Shown here: piece after piece, positions 54,160 to 64,000 of the stretch
Numbering within the stretch: position 1 is the stretch's first letter
Layout of the letters: the number at the start of each line of letters is the position of its first letter
Assembly: GCF_029855045.1 (NCBI RefSeq)
Contig: NZ_CP123228.1
Span: 3,038,001-3,102,000 of the forward strand
From: Piscinibacter sp. XHJ-5
Lineage (GTDB): Bacteria > Pseudomonadota > Gammaproteobacteria > Burkholderiales > Burkholderiaceae_C
DNA length: 64,000 bases
Direction of reading: 5' to 3'
Position numbers and translations under genes: made by a program
The notes under the pieces: generated by a model
What the model was told of the DNA's origin: nothing
What the model saw: only the letters and a program-made list of their open reading frames with translations
The model's database searches: none

Positions 54160-56418
54160 GTGGCCACCGAAGACGACAGCTTCCTGCGACAGCTCCTGGC
54201 CACGTTCCAGGTCGAGGCCGAGGAGCACCTGGGCGCGATGTCGAGCCTGCTGCTCGCGCTCGAGCGCTCGCCGCCCGGCGAGGAGGTGGCGGGCACCATC
54301 GAGACGCTGTTTCGCGAGGCGCACAGCCTCAAGGGCGCGGCGCGCTCGGTGAACCTGGCCGACATCGAGCAGGTGTGCCAGGCGTTGGAGCGTGTGCTCG
54401 CCGCGATGAAGCGGCAGGAGCTCGCGCCGTCGCCCGAATTCCTCGATGCTTTCCATCGCACGCTCGACGGCCTGTCGACTCTGCTGGCCGCGCACCTGGG
54501 GGGCGCGACCGCCGACCCCGCGGCGCCGGTCGTGCTCGCGCGCTCGCTCGATGCGCTGCTGGCGCCCGCGCGCGGTGCCGCCCCGTTGTCACCGGCCGCG
54601 CGGCCTGCGTCGCTGGCGGAGCCCGCTCTTGCGGCCGCGCCGTCCAGCGAGACGGTGCGCGTGGCGACTGCCAAGCTCGAAAGCCTGATGACCCAGGCCG
54701 ACGAGCTGCAGGCGTTCAAGCTGGGCGCCGAACACCTGGTCGCCGAACTGCACGCGCTGGGGCGCACGCTGGAGGACCGGCGTCGGCAGATCGAGAAGGC
54801 GGCGCGAAACGCGCGTGCGCTGCGCCGCGTGGGTGCCGCAGCCGAATCCAACGGAAGAGGGCGACAGCTGCTGTCGCAGGTGCTTGACAGCGCTGAGCGC
54901 GAGACCGTGCTCGTCAAGGAGCTTGCCGACCGTGTGATGCAGCTCGAGCGCTCGGCCGACCGCGATCGCCGCGGCCTGGGCCAGCGTGTCGACCGCCTTC
55001 AGGCCGACATGCGGCAGGCGCTGATGCTGCCGTTCTCGACACTGCTGGTCGCCATGCCCAAGCTCGTGCGCGACCTCGCGCAAGCCGGCGGCAAGGACAT
55101 CGAGCTGCAGATGAACGGCACCAGCCTCGAGGTGGACCGGCGCATCCTCGAGCAGCTGAAGACGCCGCTGGTGCACCTGATCCGCAACGCGGTCGACCAC
55201 GGGATCGAGCCGCCGCTCGAAAGGCAGCGACGCGGCAAGTCGCCGCGCGGGCTCATCCGGATCGACATCGTGCCTCGCGAGGGCAACCGCATCGAGCTGG
55301 CGCTGTCCGATGACGGCGCAGGCATCGCACTCGCGCATGTGCAGACCCAGGCCGAGCGCATGGGCCTCTGGAAGCCGGGAGCCGACGCCACGCAGACGGC
55401 GGACCTCGTGTTCGCCTCGGGCCTGTCGACCAGCCCCATCCTCACCGACCTCTCCGGCCATGGCCTCGGCCTGGCCATCGTGCGCGAGAAGATCGAACGG
55501 CTGGGTGGCAGCGTGAGCCTCCAGCTTCGGTCGGACGAGCCGGGCACGCGCTTCTCGATCGTGGTGCCCGCCACGCTGGCGAGCTTTCGCGGGCTCCTCG
55601 TGTCGGTCGCCGAGCAGATGTTCGTGCTGCCCTCGCGCCACGTGGAGCGTGTCGTCCGCGCCCCGGGCTCGGCCGTACAGCGCGGCGACGGCGGCGATGC
55701 GGTGATGCTCGGCAGCGAATCGCTGCCGCTGGTGCCGCTGGCTGCGGCGCTCGGGCTGGCGCCGCATCCGCGCCGGCACACCGACCGGCGCGAGCCGATG
55801 CTGCAGCTCGTGGTCGCGGCCAGCGGCGAGCGGCGCGTCGCCTTCGCGGTCGACGAGGTCATCGGCGACCAGGAGGTGCTGGTCAAGCCGCTCGCGCCGC
55901 CGCTGCGCCGCGTGCGCAACATCGCCGGCGCGATCGTGCTCGCCGGGGGGCGAGTCGTTCCGCTGCTGAACGTGGCCGACCTCGTGAAGATGAGCAGCTC
56001 GCCGGCCGCGCGGGCACCGAGCGAAGGCGGGTCCGAGCTGACGCGAGGCCGGCCGCGTGCGTCGCTGCTGCTGGCGGAAGACTCGATCACTTCGCGCGAG
56101 CGCCTGAAGAACATCCTCGAATCCGCCGGCTACGAGGTGACGACCGCCGCCGACGGCATGGCCGCACTGGCGAGCCTGCAAAGCGGGCACTTCGATCTGC
56201 TGGTGTCCGACGTCGAGATGCCTCGGCTCGACGGGTTCGGCCTCACCGAGCGCGTGCGGCGGGACAAGCGCCTGGCCGAGCTTCCGGTGGTGCTGGTCAC
56301 CGCGCTCGATTCGCGCGAGGACAAGGAGCGCGGCGTCGAGGTGGGCGCCAACGCGTACATCGCCAAGAGCGGCTTCGACCAGCGCCGACTGCTGGCCACC
56401 ATCCGGGCCCTGATATGA
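54160..56418 (+). CDS. cheA: Hybrid chemotaxis kinase CheA-REC (WspE-like)
   Basis: 752 residues from a GTG at 54160. HPt domain with His55 in FREAHSLKGAARSV, long helical linker (no clear CheY-binding P2), dimerisation helices, kinase domain (HLIRNAVDHGIEP, SDDGAGIALAHV, GHGLGLAIVREKIERLGG), CheW-like P5 (FRGLLVSVAEQMFVLPSRHVERVVRAP) and a C-terminal receiver (LLLAEDSITSRERL, LLVSDVEMPRLDGFG, VTALDSREDKERG). It autophosphorylates in response to the chemoreceptor and passes phosphate to CheB, its own REC and the next gene's REC. Confidence 0.94.
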   Translation: MATEDDSFLRQLLATFQVEAEEHLGAMSSLLLALERSPPGEEVAGTIETLFREAHSLKGAARSVNLADIEQVCQALERVLAAMKRQELAPSPEFLDAFHRTLDGLSTLLAAHLGGATADPAAPVVLARSLDALLAPARGAAPLSPAARPASLAEPALAAAPSSETVRVATAKLESLMTQADELQAFKLGAEHLVAELHALGRTLEDRRRQIEKAARNARALRRVGAAAESNGRGRQLLSQVLDSAERETVLVKELADRVMQLERSADRDRRGLGQRVDRLQADMRQALMLPFSTLLVAMPKLVRDLAQAGGKDIELQMNGTSLEVDRRILEQLKTPLVHLIRNAVDHGIEPPLERQRRGKSPRGLIRIDIVPREGNRIELALSDDGAGIALAHVQTQAERMGLWKPGADATQTADLVFASGLSTSPILTDLSGHGLGLAIVREKIERLGGSVSLQLRSDEPGTRFSIVVPATLASFRGLLVSVAEQMFVLPSRHVERVVRAPGSAVQRGDGGDAVMLGSESLPLVPLAAALGLAPHPRRHTDRREPMLQLVVAASGERRVAFAVDEVIGDQEVLVKPLAPPLRRVRNIAGAIVLAGGRVVPLLNVADLVKMSSSPAARAPSEGGSELTRGRPRASLLLAEDSITSRERLKNILESAGYEVTTAADGMAALASLQSGHFDLLVSDVEMPRLDGFGLTERVRRDKRLAELPVVLVTALDSREDKERGVEVGANAYIAKSGFDQRRLLATIRALI

Positions 56419-57487
56419 GCAGCAGCGGCCCGGGCAGTGCCGAACCGATTCGAGTCCTTGTCGTCGACGATTCGGCCTCCAGCCGCGCGCTGCTGGTGGG
56501 CATGCTCAACGCCGATGCGCGCGTGCAGGTGGTCGGCATCGCGGCCGACGGCGAGGCCGCGGTGGCCGCGGCGCACCGGCTGAAGCCCGACGTCATCACG
56601 ATGGACATCCACCTGCCGAAGCTCGACGGCTTCGCAGCGACCCGCCGCATCATGGAAAGCTGCCCGACACGCATCGTGATGGTGACGTCGAGCTCGTTGC
56701 CGGACGAGGTCGCATCGAGCTTTCAGGCACTCGAATCGGGCGCGCTGGCCGTGCTCGGCAAGCCGCCGGGACCGGGGCATTCGCAGTTCGCCGCGGCGCG
56801 CGAGGAACTGCTGCGCACGGTGACGCTGATGGCCGAAGTGCCCGTGGTGCGCCGCTGGCCGGCGGCCGGACGACGCGCCAACGAGCTTTCCCCGCCATTG
56901 CGCTCGGAGGCCAGAGACGTGGGCCTGGTCGTGATCGGCGCGTCCACCGGTGGACCGCTGGCGCTGCAGGCCATCCTGTCCCGGCTGCGTCCCGGCTTCC
57001 GCGCACCCATCGTCATCGTGCAGCACATCTCGCTGGGCTTTGCCGACGGGCTGGTGCAGTGGCTCACGCGCAGCAGCGGCTATGAGGTGCGGGTCGCCGC
57101 CGACGGCGACGCCCTGCGGCCGGGGGTCGCCTATGTGGCGCCCGACGAGGCGCAGACCACCGTGCACGGCAGCGGGCACATCGTGCTGACCCACGCTCCT
57201 GCGGAGAACGGCTTTCGCCCCTCGGTCGCGACGCTGTTCCGCTCCGCCGCCGAGCAGTACGGCGGCCGTGCCGTGGGCATCCTGCTGACCGGCATGGGGC
57301 ACGACGGGGCACGGGAGCTGAAGGCCCTGCGCGATGCGGGCGCGCTGACCATGGTGCAGGACAGCGAGAGCGCGGCGATCTACGGCATGCCGGGCGAAGC
57401 GGTGCGGCTGGGAGCCGCCATGCACGTGCTGTCGCCCGAGGCCATCGCGGCCACCCTGAACCGTCTGGTCGAGGCCGAAGGGAGCCG

Positions 57488-57491
<4 letters not shown>
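56415..57491 (+). CDS. cheB: Chemoreceptor methylesterase CheB (WspF-like)
   Basis: 358 residues. REC domain with Asp64 in VITMDIHLPKLDGF and a linker, then the esterase with Ser177 (GASTGGPLAL), His204 (VQHISLGF) and Asp297 (TGMGHDGA). It demethylates the receptor when phosphorylated. Loss of the equivalent WspF locks Wsp systems on. Overlaps cheA and the next gene by 4 nt each. Confidence 0.95.
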
Positions 57492-58930
<1,439 letters not shown>

Positions 58931-60310
58931 GCTGCGGCGGCGACCATTCGCGCAGCCAGTTGTAGAGCGTCTTCACGCTGATGCCGAGGGCATCGCAGGT
59001 GCGCTGGTGATGACCGTCGAAGTGCTCCAGCGTCGCCAGCGTCACCTGGCGCTGGATCTCGTCCCAGCGCATCCCCACCTGCACCCACAGTGCGGGCGGG
59101 TCCTCGTGATGCTCGGCCACGCTGCGCCGCACGTGCTCGGTGCCGGGCAGGCAGGCATCGACGATCACGGTGTCGGTCGCCATCACGTAGGCGCGATGCA
59201 CGATGTTGCGCAGCTCCCGCACGTTGCCAGGCCAGGCATACGCGTTCCATTGCGCAAGGACCTCCGGTGACACGCGCCTGGAGACGCCCTCCTGGCGCGC
59301 AATGGCCTGCAGGAAATGGCCCGCGAGCAGTTCGATGTCTTCCGCACGTGCGCGCAGCGGCGGCAAGTGGATCGGAAACACGTTGAGGCGGTAGAACAGG
59401 TCTTCGCGCAGTCGGCCTTCCTCCACGGCACGTTGCGGCTCGCGGTTGGTGGCCGCGATCAGCCGCACATTGCAGTGGCGAAGCTGGGTCGCGCCCACAC
59501 GCAGGAAGCTGCCGGTCTCCAGCACGCGCAGCAGCTTGACCTGCAGCTCGAGCGGCATTTCGGTGATCTCGTCGAGGAACAGCGTGCCGCCGTCGGCACG
59601 CTCGAACAGGCCTGCATGCTCCCGATCGGCGCCGGTGAAGCTGCCCTTCTCGTGGCCGAAGAGCTCGCTCTCCATCAGGTTGGGCGAGATCGCGCCGCAG
59701 TTCACGGCCAGGAAGGGGGCGTGGCGGCGCGGACTCATGTCGTGCAGCGTGCTGGCGGCCAGTTCCTTGCCGCTGCCGCTCTCTCCGGTGAGCAGCACCG
59801 TGACGCCGGTTACCGCGACGCGCTCGATCTGCCGGAACACCCGGTGCATCGACGGCGATCGTCCGAGCAGCCGGCCGAAGCACTCGTCATCGCGCGCCGA
59901 GCCGCCGTGCAGGCCGCGCTCGCGTGCCGGCACCCTGTGCAGGCGCGACAGCAGCTCCTCCAGCTGCCGCGGGGCGACCGGCTTGAGCAGGTAGTCGACC
60001 GCGCCGAGGCGCAGCGCCTGGATGGAGCTCTCGACGTCGCCGTGGCCGGTGACGAGCACGATGTCGCTGCGCGCACGCAGTGCCACGTCTTCCAGCAACC
60101 GCATGCCGCTGCCGTCGGGCAGCTTCAGGTCGCAGAACACGAGGTCGGGTGTCTGCAGGGCCATCTGCCGGCGTGCGTCGTACAGCGACCCGGCAGTGGC
60201 CACGGTGTAGCCCTGGGACGCGATCAACATGGCCATCGTCGTCGCGGTGTCCCGTTCGTCATCGACCACCAGCACATGCGACATCGAACTACTCCTTGAC
60301 CATCGCTTGC

Positions 60311-60817
60311 TCAGCCGAGCGCTTCGCAGCGTCGAGCACCCAGCATGTAATGCAGCACCAGCTCGCCGAACTCGCGCACCGAGAAGGGCTTGCGCAGCAC
60401 GCGGTCCATGCCGGCCGACAGATAGCTTTCGCATTCGTCGCTCATGCAGCTCGCCGTGACCGCCACGACGGGCAGCGGCGCACGGCCGGCGGCGCGCTCC
60501 CAGCTGCGGATGAAGCGCGTCGCCTCGACGCCGTCGATCACCGGAAGCTGCACGTCCATCAACACCAGCGTGTAGGCGCCGGATTTCACCGCCGTGACAG
60601 CCTGCAGTCCGTCGGTGACCAGGCGTGCCTCGATGCCGAAGCGCTCCAGGAACAGCATCAGCACCAGGCCCTGCACGGGATCGTCTTCGACGACCAGCAC
60701 ACGCATCGCATCGCGCAGCGGCGCGGGAACCGTGTCGCACAGTGCGAAGTCGGAGTCGCGGCCGGGCACCGCGCGGGCGGTCGCGGCGGGGGGTCGGGTG
60801 CACAGCGCTTGTTTCAT
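60311..60817 (-). CDS. Single-domain response regulator
   Basis: 168 residues from an ATG sharing one base with the preceding stop (TGATG). The first 37 residues (MKQALCTRPPAATAR-type) are unlike REC; an internal ATG at 60706 would give a bare 131-residue receiver. REC motifs: VLVVEDDPVQG, LVLMDVQLPVIDGV, VVAVTASCM and VLRKPFSVRE. No output domain. It is co-transcribed with the DUF5666 lipoprotein and lies just upstream of the sigma-54 regulator, 26 nt away, so all minus-strand genes here may form one transcript. Confidence 0.88.
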   Translation of the reverse strand: MKQALCTRPPAATARAVPGRDSDFALCDTVPAPLRDAMRVLVVEDDPVQGLVLMLFLERFGIEARLVTDGLQAVTAVKSGAYTLVLMDVQLPVIDGVEATRFIRSWERAAGRAPLPVVAVTASCMSDECESYLSAGMDRVLRKPFSVREFGELVLHYMLGARRCEALG

Positions 60818-61998
60818 CACTTGAACTCGATGCGGGTGGCGCGCACCTGGCGACCGCCCGACAGCACGCCCTTCACGTCGACGCGCGCACCGGCCTGCAA
60901 GCCGCTGGCAGCGCCGTTGACGAACACGGTCGCTGCGTCGAAGGTCACCGTGACGCCGCGCACCTGGAATGACTGCGCCGCGGTGTCGACCGACGCGATG
61001 CGTCCCTCGACCTCGAATTCCTCCTCGTCGTCGCGGCCGCCATCCTTGGCCTTCTTGACCGAGATCTTCTCCGCGACCAGCACGCCACCTTTCATGCGGC
61101 CCTCGATCTCGATGCGCGCGCCGTTCTCGATCTGCGAGGCGCTGCCCTTCGTGAACTCGACGCCGCTGCCGCTGGCGTTCACCGTCACGCCCTTGACCTT
61201 GAAATCGGCCAGGCTGTTGAAGCCGCCGACATAGCCCTCGAGCTCGACCGCGATGCCGTCGAGCAGCCCGGGCAGCGCGGTGCGGATGCGCGTGGCGATC
61301 CAGCGTCCGCCTTGCTGCGCTTTCTGCAGCTCGACCCGCGCGAGGGCGCCGTTCGCAAGTCCGGGAAGCTGCGCGGCCGGGATGCCGGCGTAGCTGATGT
61401 TCGCGCCCCCGATGGCAAAGGTCTCGGCGGCGGTGTCCAGGCCCGTGATCGGCCCTACCAGCTTGTACGCGTCGAGCGAGCTCTTGCGCTCGATGCGCGT
61501 GGCGGCATACGTGCCGGTGGCGGGATCGAAGAAGGCGAACACCTCGACGGCGTCGCCGGCGTGCAGGTCGGCCAGCCCGGACAGGCCGTCGAGGACGGTG
61601 TTGACGTCGATGCGCACCGTCTGGCCGAGCACGCCGAAGCTGCCGGCGCCTACGCTGCTCACGGGTCCCTTGATTTCGCTGCCGAATACGACCTTCTGTG
61701 CAGTGCTCGTGGCTTGGCCCGCGACGATCCGGATCGGCCCGGCCTCCACCTCGACGGTCATGCCGAGCTTGAGCGCGTCGGCGGCGTGGGCCACGCCCTC
61801 GTCGTCGGCGATGGCCGCGGCGGACTCGTCGAAATGCACGCCGTTGACCACGATGGAGCCGAAGCCGGAGATGCGGCCGCTGGAGAAGGCTGCGGCCGGC
61901 GCGCCGGTGCCGCCGGTGTCGACGCCGCCGCCGCCGCAGCCTGCTGCCAGCGCCAGCAGCCAGGCGCTGCAGAGGAGGAGAAGGCGGGTAAAGCTCAT
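60817..61998 (-). CDS. DUF5666 repeat lipoprotein
   Basis: 393 residues from the ATG at 61998. Lipoprotein signal (LLLLCSAWLLALAAGC, lipobox LAAGC) followed by a Gly run. The rest is a series of beta repeats of about 65-70 residues of the DUF5666 kind (SGFGSIVVNGVHFDES, GLTVEVEAGPI-like, EVEGRIASVDTAAQSFQVRGVTVTFD, GARVDVKGVLSGGRQVRATRIEF). Likely anchored to the outer membrane. The function is unknown. Overlaps the DUF6502 gene by 4 nt and the receiver by 1 nt. Confidence 0.87.
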   Translation of the reverse strand: MSFTRLLLLCSAWLLALAAGCGGGGVDTGGTGAPAAAFSSGRISGFGSIVVNGVHFDESAAAIADDEGVAHAADALKLGMTVEVEAGPIRIVAGQATSTAQKVVFGSEIKGPVSSVGAGSFGVLGQTVRIDVNTVLDGLSGLADLHAGDAVEVFAFFDPATGTYAATRIERKSSLDAYKLVGPITGLDTAAETFAIGGANISYAGIPAAQLPGLANGALARVELQKAQQGGRWIATRIRTALPGLLDGIAVELEGYVGGFNSLADFKVKGVTVNASGSGVEFTKGSASQIENGARIEIEGRMKGGVLVAEKISVKKAKDGGRDDEEEFEVEGRIASVDTAAQSFQVRGVTVTFDAATVFVNGAASGLQAGARVDVKGVLSGGRQVRATRIEFK

Positions 61999-62912
61999 TC
62001 GGTGCTCCGTCGGCGGCGCGCCGGCCGGGAGGGGGTCTTCGCGGGCTGGCCGTCGGGCGCGGCACTCGCGCGCTCCATCGGCTCCGCATAGGAATACATG
62101 CCGATGCGCACGCGCTGGTCCTGCCGGCGGGCCGCGGCTTCGTCTTCCTCGATGAACTGGCGGACCACGGGCACCAGCGCGCGCACCAGCGATTGCCATT
62201 GCTCGCTGACGATGGGACGCAGCCGCTCCAGCGACTCGCTGGACAGCCCGTCGGCGAACATCGCCTGTTCGAGGTGGCGCGGCGCCGCGCCCATGACGTT
62301 GGACACCGCGGCCGACAGATGGTCGCCGACGTTGGCGCCCAGGAAGCCGAACAGCCGCTTGTCGTCGCCGCTGGGGACGAAGGTCTCGCGCAGCAGCACC
62401 ACGCTGTCGCTGGCGTCGTCGACCCTGGCCAGGCCGAGTCGGCACAGCTCTTCGAGCAGGCTGCGCGGATGCACGTCCTTGGTCACCGATTGCGCCAGGC
62501 TTTCGAAGCTGGGGGCTGCGCCCTGACGCGGCAGCGATTTGCGTGGGGCGCCCTTGTGCCGCAGCTTCGGATCGGTGAGCCAGCGCGCGAACAGCTCGGT
62601 GGCCGGCGCGCGCCTGGGCGGTGCCTCGGGCGTGTCGGCCTTGATGAGGCGGGTGACCTCGCGGCGGTTGATACCAGTGGCGGCACTGACGCGGCTGACG
62701 GCGCGGTGCGGCGGAACATCGGGGTGTGCCTCGCGCGCGGCCTGCACGAAAGCGGCACGCATCAGTTCGTCGAACTCGGCGTACTGCATGCCGCGCGCGA
62801 CCGCCAGCCGAGCGAGCGGGGCCATGACCGGCTGACATGCGTGCAGCAGCAACGCATCGTCGGCCCGGGCGGGCGAGCCGGCAGTGGCGGGCGTGTCGGG
62901 CGCGAAGTCCAA
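61995..62912 (-). CDS. DUF6502-like protein, putative DNA-binding regulator
   Basis: 305 residues from a TTG at 62912 (AGGGAA 11 nt upstream; no in-frame ATG before residue 30). N-terminal conserved segment LLHACQPVMAPLARLAVARGMQYAEFDELMRAAFVQAAREA, then a helix-turn-helix-like stretch VSRVSAATGINRREVTRLI, and a helical remainder with an Arg-rich tail. DUF6502 has no proven role; the HTH and the palindromic promoter in front suggest an autoregulator. First gene of the DUF6502-DUF5666-REC unit. Confidence 0.8.
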   Translation of the reverse strand: MDFAPDTPATAGSPARADDALLLHACQPVMAPLARLAVARGMQYAEFDELMRAAFVQAAREAHPDVPPHRAVSRVSAATGINRREVTRLIKADTPEAPPRRAPATELFARWLTDPKLRHKGAPRKSLPRQGAAPSFESLAQSVTKDVHPRSLLEELCRLGLARVDDASDSVVLLRETFVPSGDDKRLFGFLGANVGDHLSAAVSNVMGAAPRHLEQAMFADGLSSESLERLRPIVSEQWQSLVRALVPVVRQFIEEDEAAARRQDQRVRIGMYSYAEPMERASAAPDGQPAKTPSRPARRRRSTE

Positions 62913-63253
62913 GGGTCGCTCACTTCCCTGTGTCCATCATTCAGTCTAAATGTGCCATCTGCACATTTCAACAAGGGCGTGGTGAATCCGTCACAGGAGT
63001 TCACGCGGATGCTGGGGAGAGAAGAAGGGAAACGCAGCGGGGAGCGCCGCGGACGACAGCGAGGGCGAGGGATCGAAGGCCAAGCCGCGGAGACGGATGC
63101 ATCGACGCATGCTGGGCAGACGTCCGTTCGCGTCGGGCGCACATCGTCCAGTGTGAACCCGCCCGTCTGCGTCAGCGCGGGGTCGCGCGGTCCCGGCGGC
63201 TTGGCAAGGCAATCGCCGGCAAACGCCGTTCCTGGCGCGAGTTGTGAACTGCC
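62913..63253. other. 341-nt gap between the DUF6502 gene and the flavoprotein gene
   Basis: The left edge holds the promoter/operator of the DUF6502 gene (listed separately). The remaining part (about 62975-63253) is purine-rich (GAGAGAAGAAGGGAAACG) then GC-rich. I see no convincing hairpin terminator for the flavoprotein gene and no small gene. Confidence 0.5.
62943..62971 (-). promoter_or_regulatory. Sigma70-like promoter with embedded inverted repeat (DUF6502 operon)
   Basis: Reading the minus strand: TTGAAA (62971-62966), 17-nt spacer, TAGACT (62948-62943). A perfect inverted repeat AAATGTGC-N5-GCACATTT (62948-62955 and 62961-62968) spans the spacer and touches both hexamers, the position of a classic repressor operator. 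Transcript start near 62936 gives a leader of about 24 nt. Confidence 0.7.
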
Positions 63254-64000
63254 CTAGTCGAGCTGGGGCAGCGCCAGCAGCTCGAGGTGAATATGCGCGG
63301 CGGCGCTGGCCGCGTCGCCCACCGCGACCGAGATCTGGTTCAGGCCCTTGGCGACGTCGCCGACGGCGTAGAGCCCGGGCACCGTGGTCTGCTGGTGGCG
63401 GTCGGTGAGGAGGTAGCCGGCGCGGTCGTGCTCGGCCCCCAGTGCGACGGCGAGGCCGGAGTGCACGTCCATGCCGAGCGCGCAGTACAGCGAATCGACC
63501 ACTGTCTGCTGCTCGCCGTGGCTCACCAGCACCCGGCCGTCGTGCAGCCGGATGCCTTGCACCGGTGCGCCTTCGACGGTCACGCCGGCTTCCGCGAGCT
63601 CGCGTCCCTGCGCCTCGGTGAAGCGAACATCGCCGGACACCAGGAACACCGTGATGCGATCGGTGAAATGGCGCAGGTACAGCGCCTCGAAGGTGTCGCT
63701 GCCGTGGTCGGCGATCAGGCCGATGGCCAGGTCGCGGGCCTCGTAGCCGTCGCACACCGGGCAGTAGCGCAGCGCGCCCTCCTGCAGCGCCTCGGCCAGG
63801 TGCGGCATGGTCGGAGCGACGTCGCTGACCCCGGTCGCCAGCACGACCTTGCGGGCCGTGGCGCCGCCGCCGGTCCACTGCACCGCGAAGCCGTCGCGCA
63901 GCCGTTCGATGGCGTCCACATGGCCCGCGCGAAAGCGCGTGCCGTAGCGCTCGGCCTGCTCGTGCATCGCGGCGACCAGCTCCGCGCCGACCGCGCCGTT
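63254..64000 (-). CDS. Thioredoxin-reductase-like NAD(P)/FAD-dependent oxidoreductase, N-terminus missing
   Basis: 249 residues; the frame is open to the window edge, so the FAD-binding N-terminus lies outside. Visible: KVVLATGVSDVAPTMPHLAEAL, the redox-type RYCPVCDGYE (CPVC in place of CATC), NAD(P)-domain residues AIGLIADHGSDTFEALYL, and the C-terminal FAD segment TTVPGLYAVGDVAKGLNQISVAVGDAASAA. These small enzymes transfer electrons from NAD(P)H to a disulfide or another acceptor. The lack of a Gly-rich GxGxxG in the NAD domain (GLIADHG) is unusual and may mean altered nucleotide use. Confidence 0.87.
   Translation of the reverse strand, partial: NGAVGAELVAAMHEQAERYGTRFRAGHVDAIERLRDGFAVQWTGGGATARKVVLATGVSDVAPTMPHLAEALQEGALRYCPVCDGYEARDLAIGLIADHGSDTFEALYLRHFTDRITVFLVSGDVRFTEAQGRELAEAGVTVEGAPVQGIRLHDGRVLVSHGEQQTVVDSLYCALGMDVHSGLAVALGAEHDRAGYLLTDRHQQTTVPGLYAVGDVAKGLNQISVAVGDAASAAAHIHLELLALPQLD

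Overview
This window reads as chromosomal DNA of a high-GC betaproteobacterium, most likely order Burkholderiales (Rubrivivax/Leptothrix/Sphaerotilaceae-like). The evidence is the gene order exbB-exbD-lpxK-Trm112-kdsB-adk, the xseA-sodB and clpS-clpA neighbourhoods, and a rimP-nusA-infB-rbfA-truB-typA block. These family and synteny statements come from knowledge of the families, not from a database search. No IS element, prophage, CRISPR array or rRNA operon was seen. One tRNA (Ser, anticodon GGA) is present.

Layout. 0-12.5 kb is an uptake block: the end of a peptide-type ABC permease, its fused double ATPase, two tandem paralogous TonB-dependent receptors, then a dedicated energising operon (TonB, ExbB, two ExbD proteins, and a TPR protein). 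12.5-17.3 kb runs on the minus strand: an acyl-CoA-type SDR dehydrogenase behind a perfect 18-bp palindrome, adk, kdsB, a Trm112-like protein, lpxK, and a second ExbD/ExbB pair. 17.6-25.2 kb is housekeeping: xseA, sodB, a DUF192 protein, an Ala/Lys-rich exported peptide, icd, a cold-shock protein, clpS and clpA. 25.2-33.2 kb holds tRNA-Ser, a stomatin/NfeD pair, a large basic amino acid decarboxylase, a PAS histidine kinase, glk and fabI. 33.3-41.7 kb is the translation/transcription operon, with an intrinsic-terminator-like element in its leader. 41.8-47.1 kb carries an EamA exporter, a crotonase, a WS/DGAT wax-ester/triacylglycerol synthase and two alpha/beta hydrolases.

47.1-60.3 kb is the most distinctive region. 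It is a complete Wsp-type chemosensory array (CheW, CheR-TPR, long CheW, MCP, CheA-REC, CheB, REC-histidine kinase), but a TonB-dependent receptor and a YfiR-family periplasmic protein are inserted directly before the MCP. The MCP periplasmic part looks like CHASE8, the sensor domain that YfiR controls in the diguanylate cyclase YfiN. The cluster therefore looks like a fusion of the Wsp and Yfi signalling logics: an outer-membrane receptor, a periplasmic YfiR switch, a CHASE8 chemoreceptor, then CheA and a REC-kinase. A sigma-54 response regulator (GSFTGA loop variant) lies convergent with, and overlapping, the REC-kinase.

60.3-63 kb is a tightly coupled three-gene minus-strand unit: a DUF6502-like putative regulator, a DUF5666 lipoprotein and a single-domain receiver. 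Its sigma70-like promoter carries a perfect inverted repeat in the spacer. The window ends inside a thioredoxin-reductase-like flavoprotein.

Convergent gene pairs are mostly separated by strong bidirectional intrinsic terminators, and many cistrons overlap by 1 or 4 nt (ATGA, GTGA or TGATG), so operon calls are comparatively secure.
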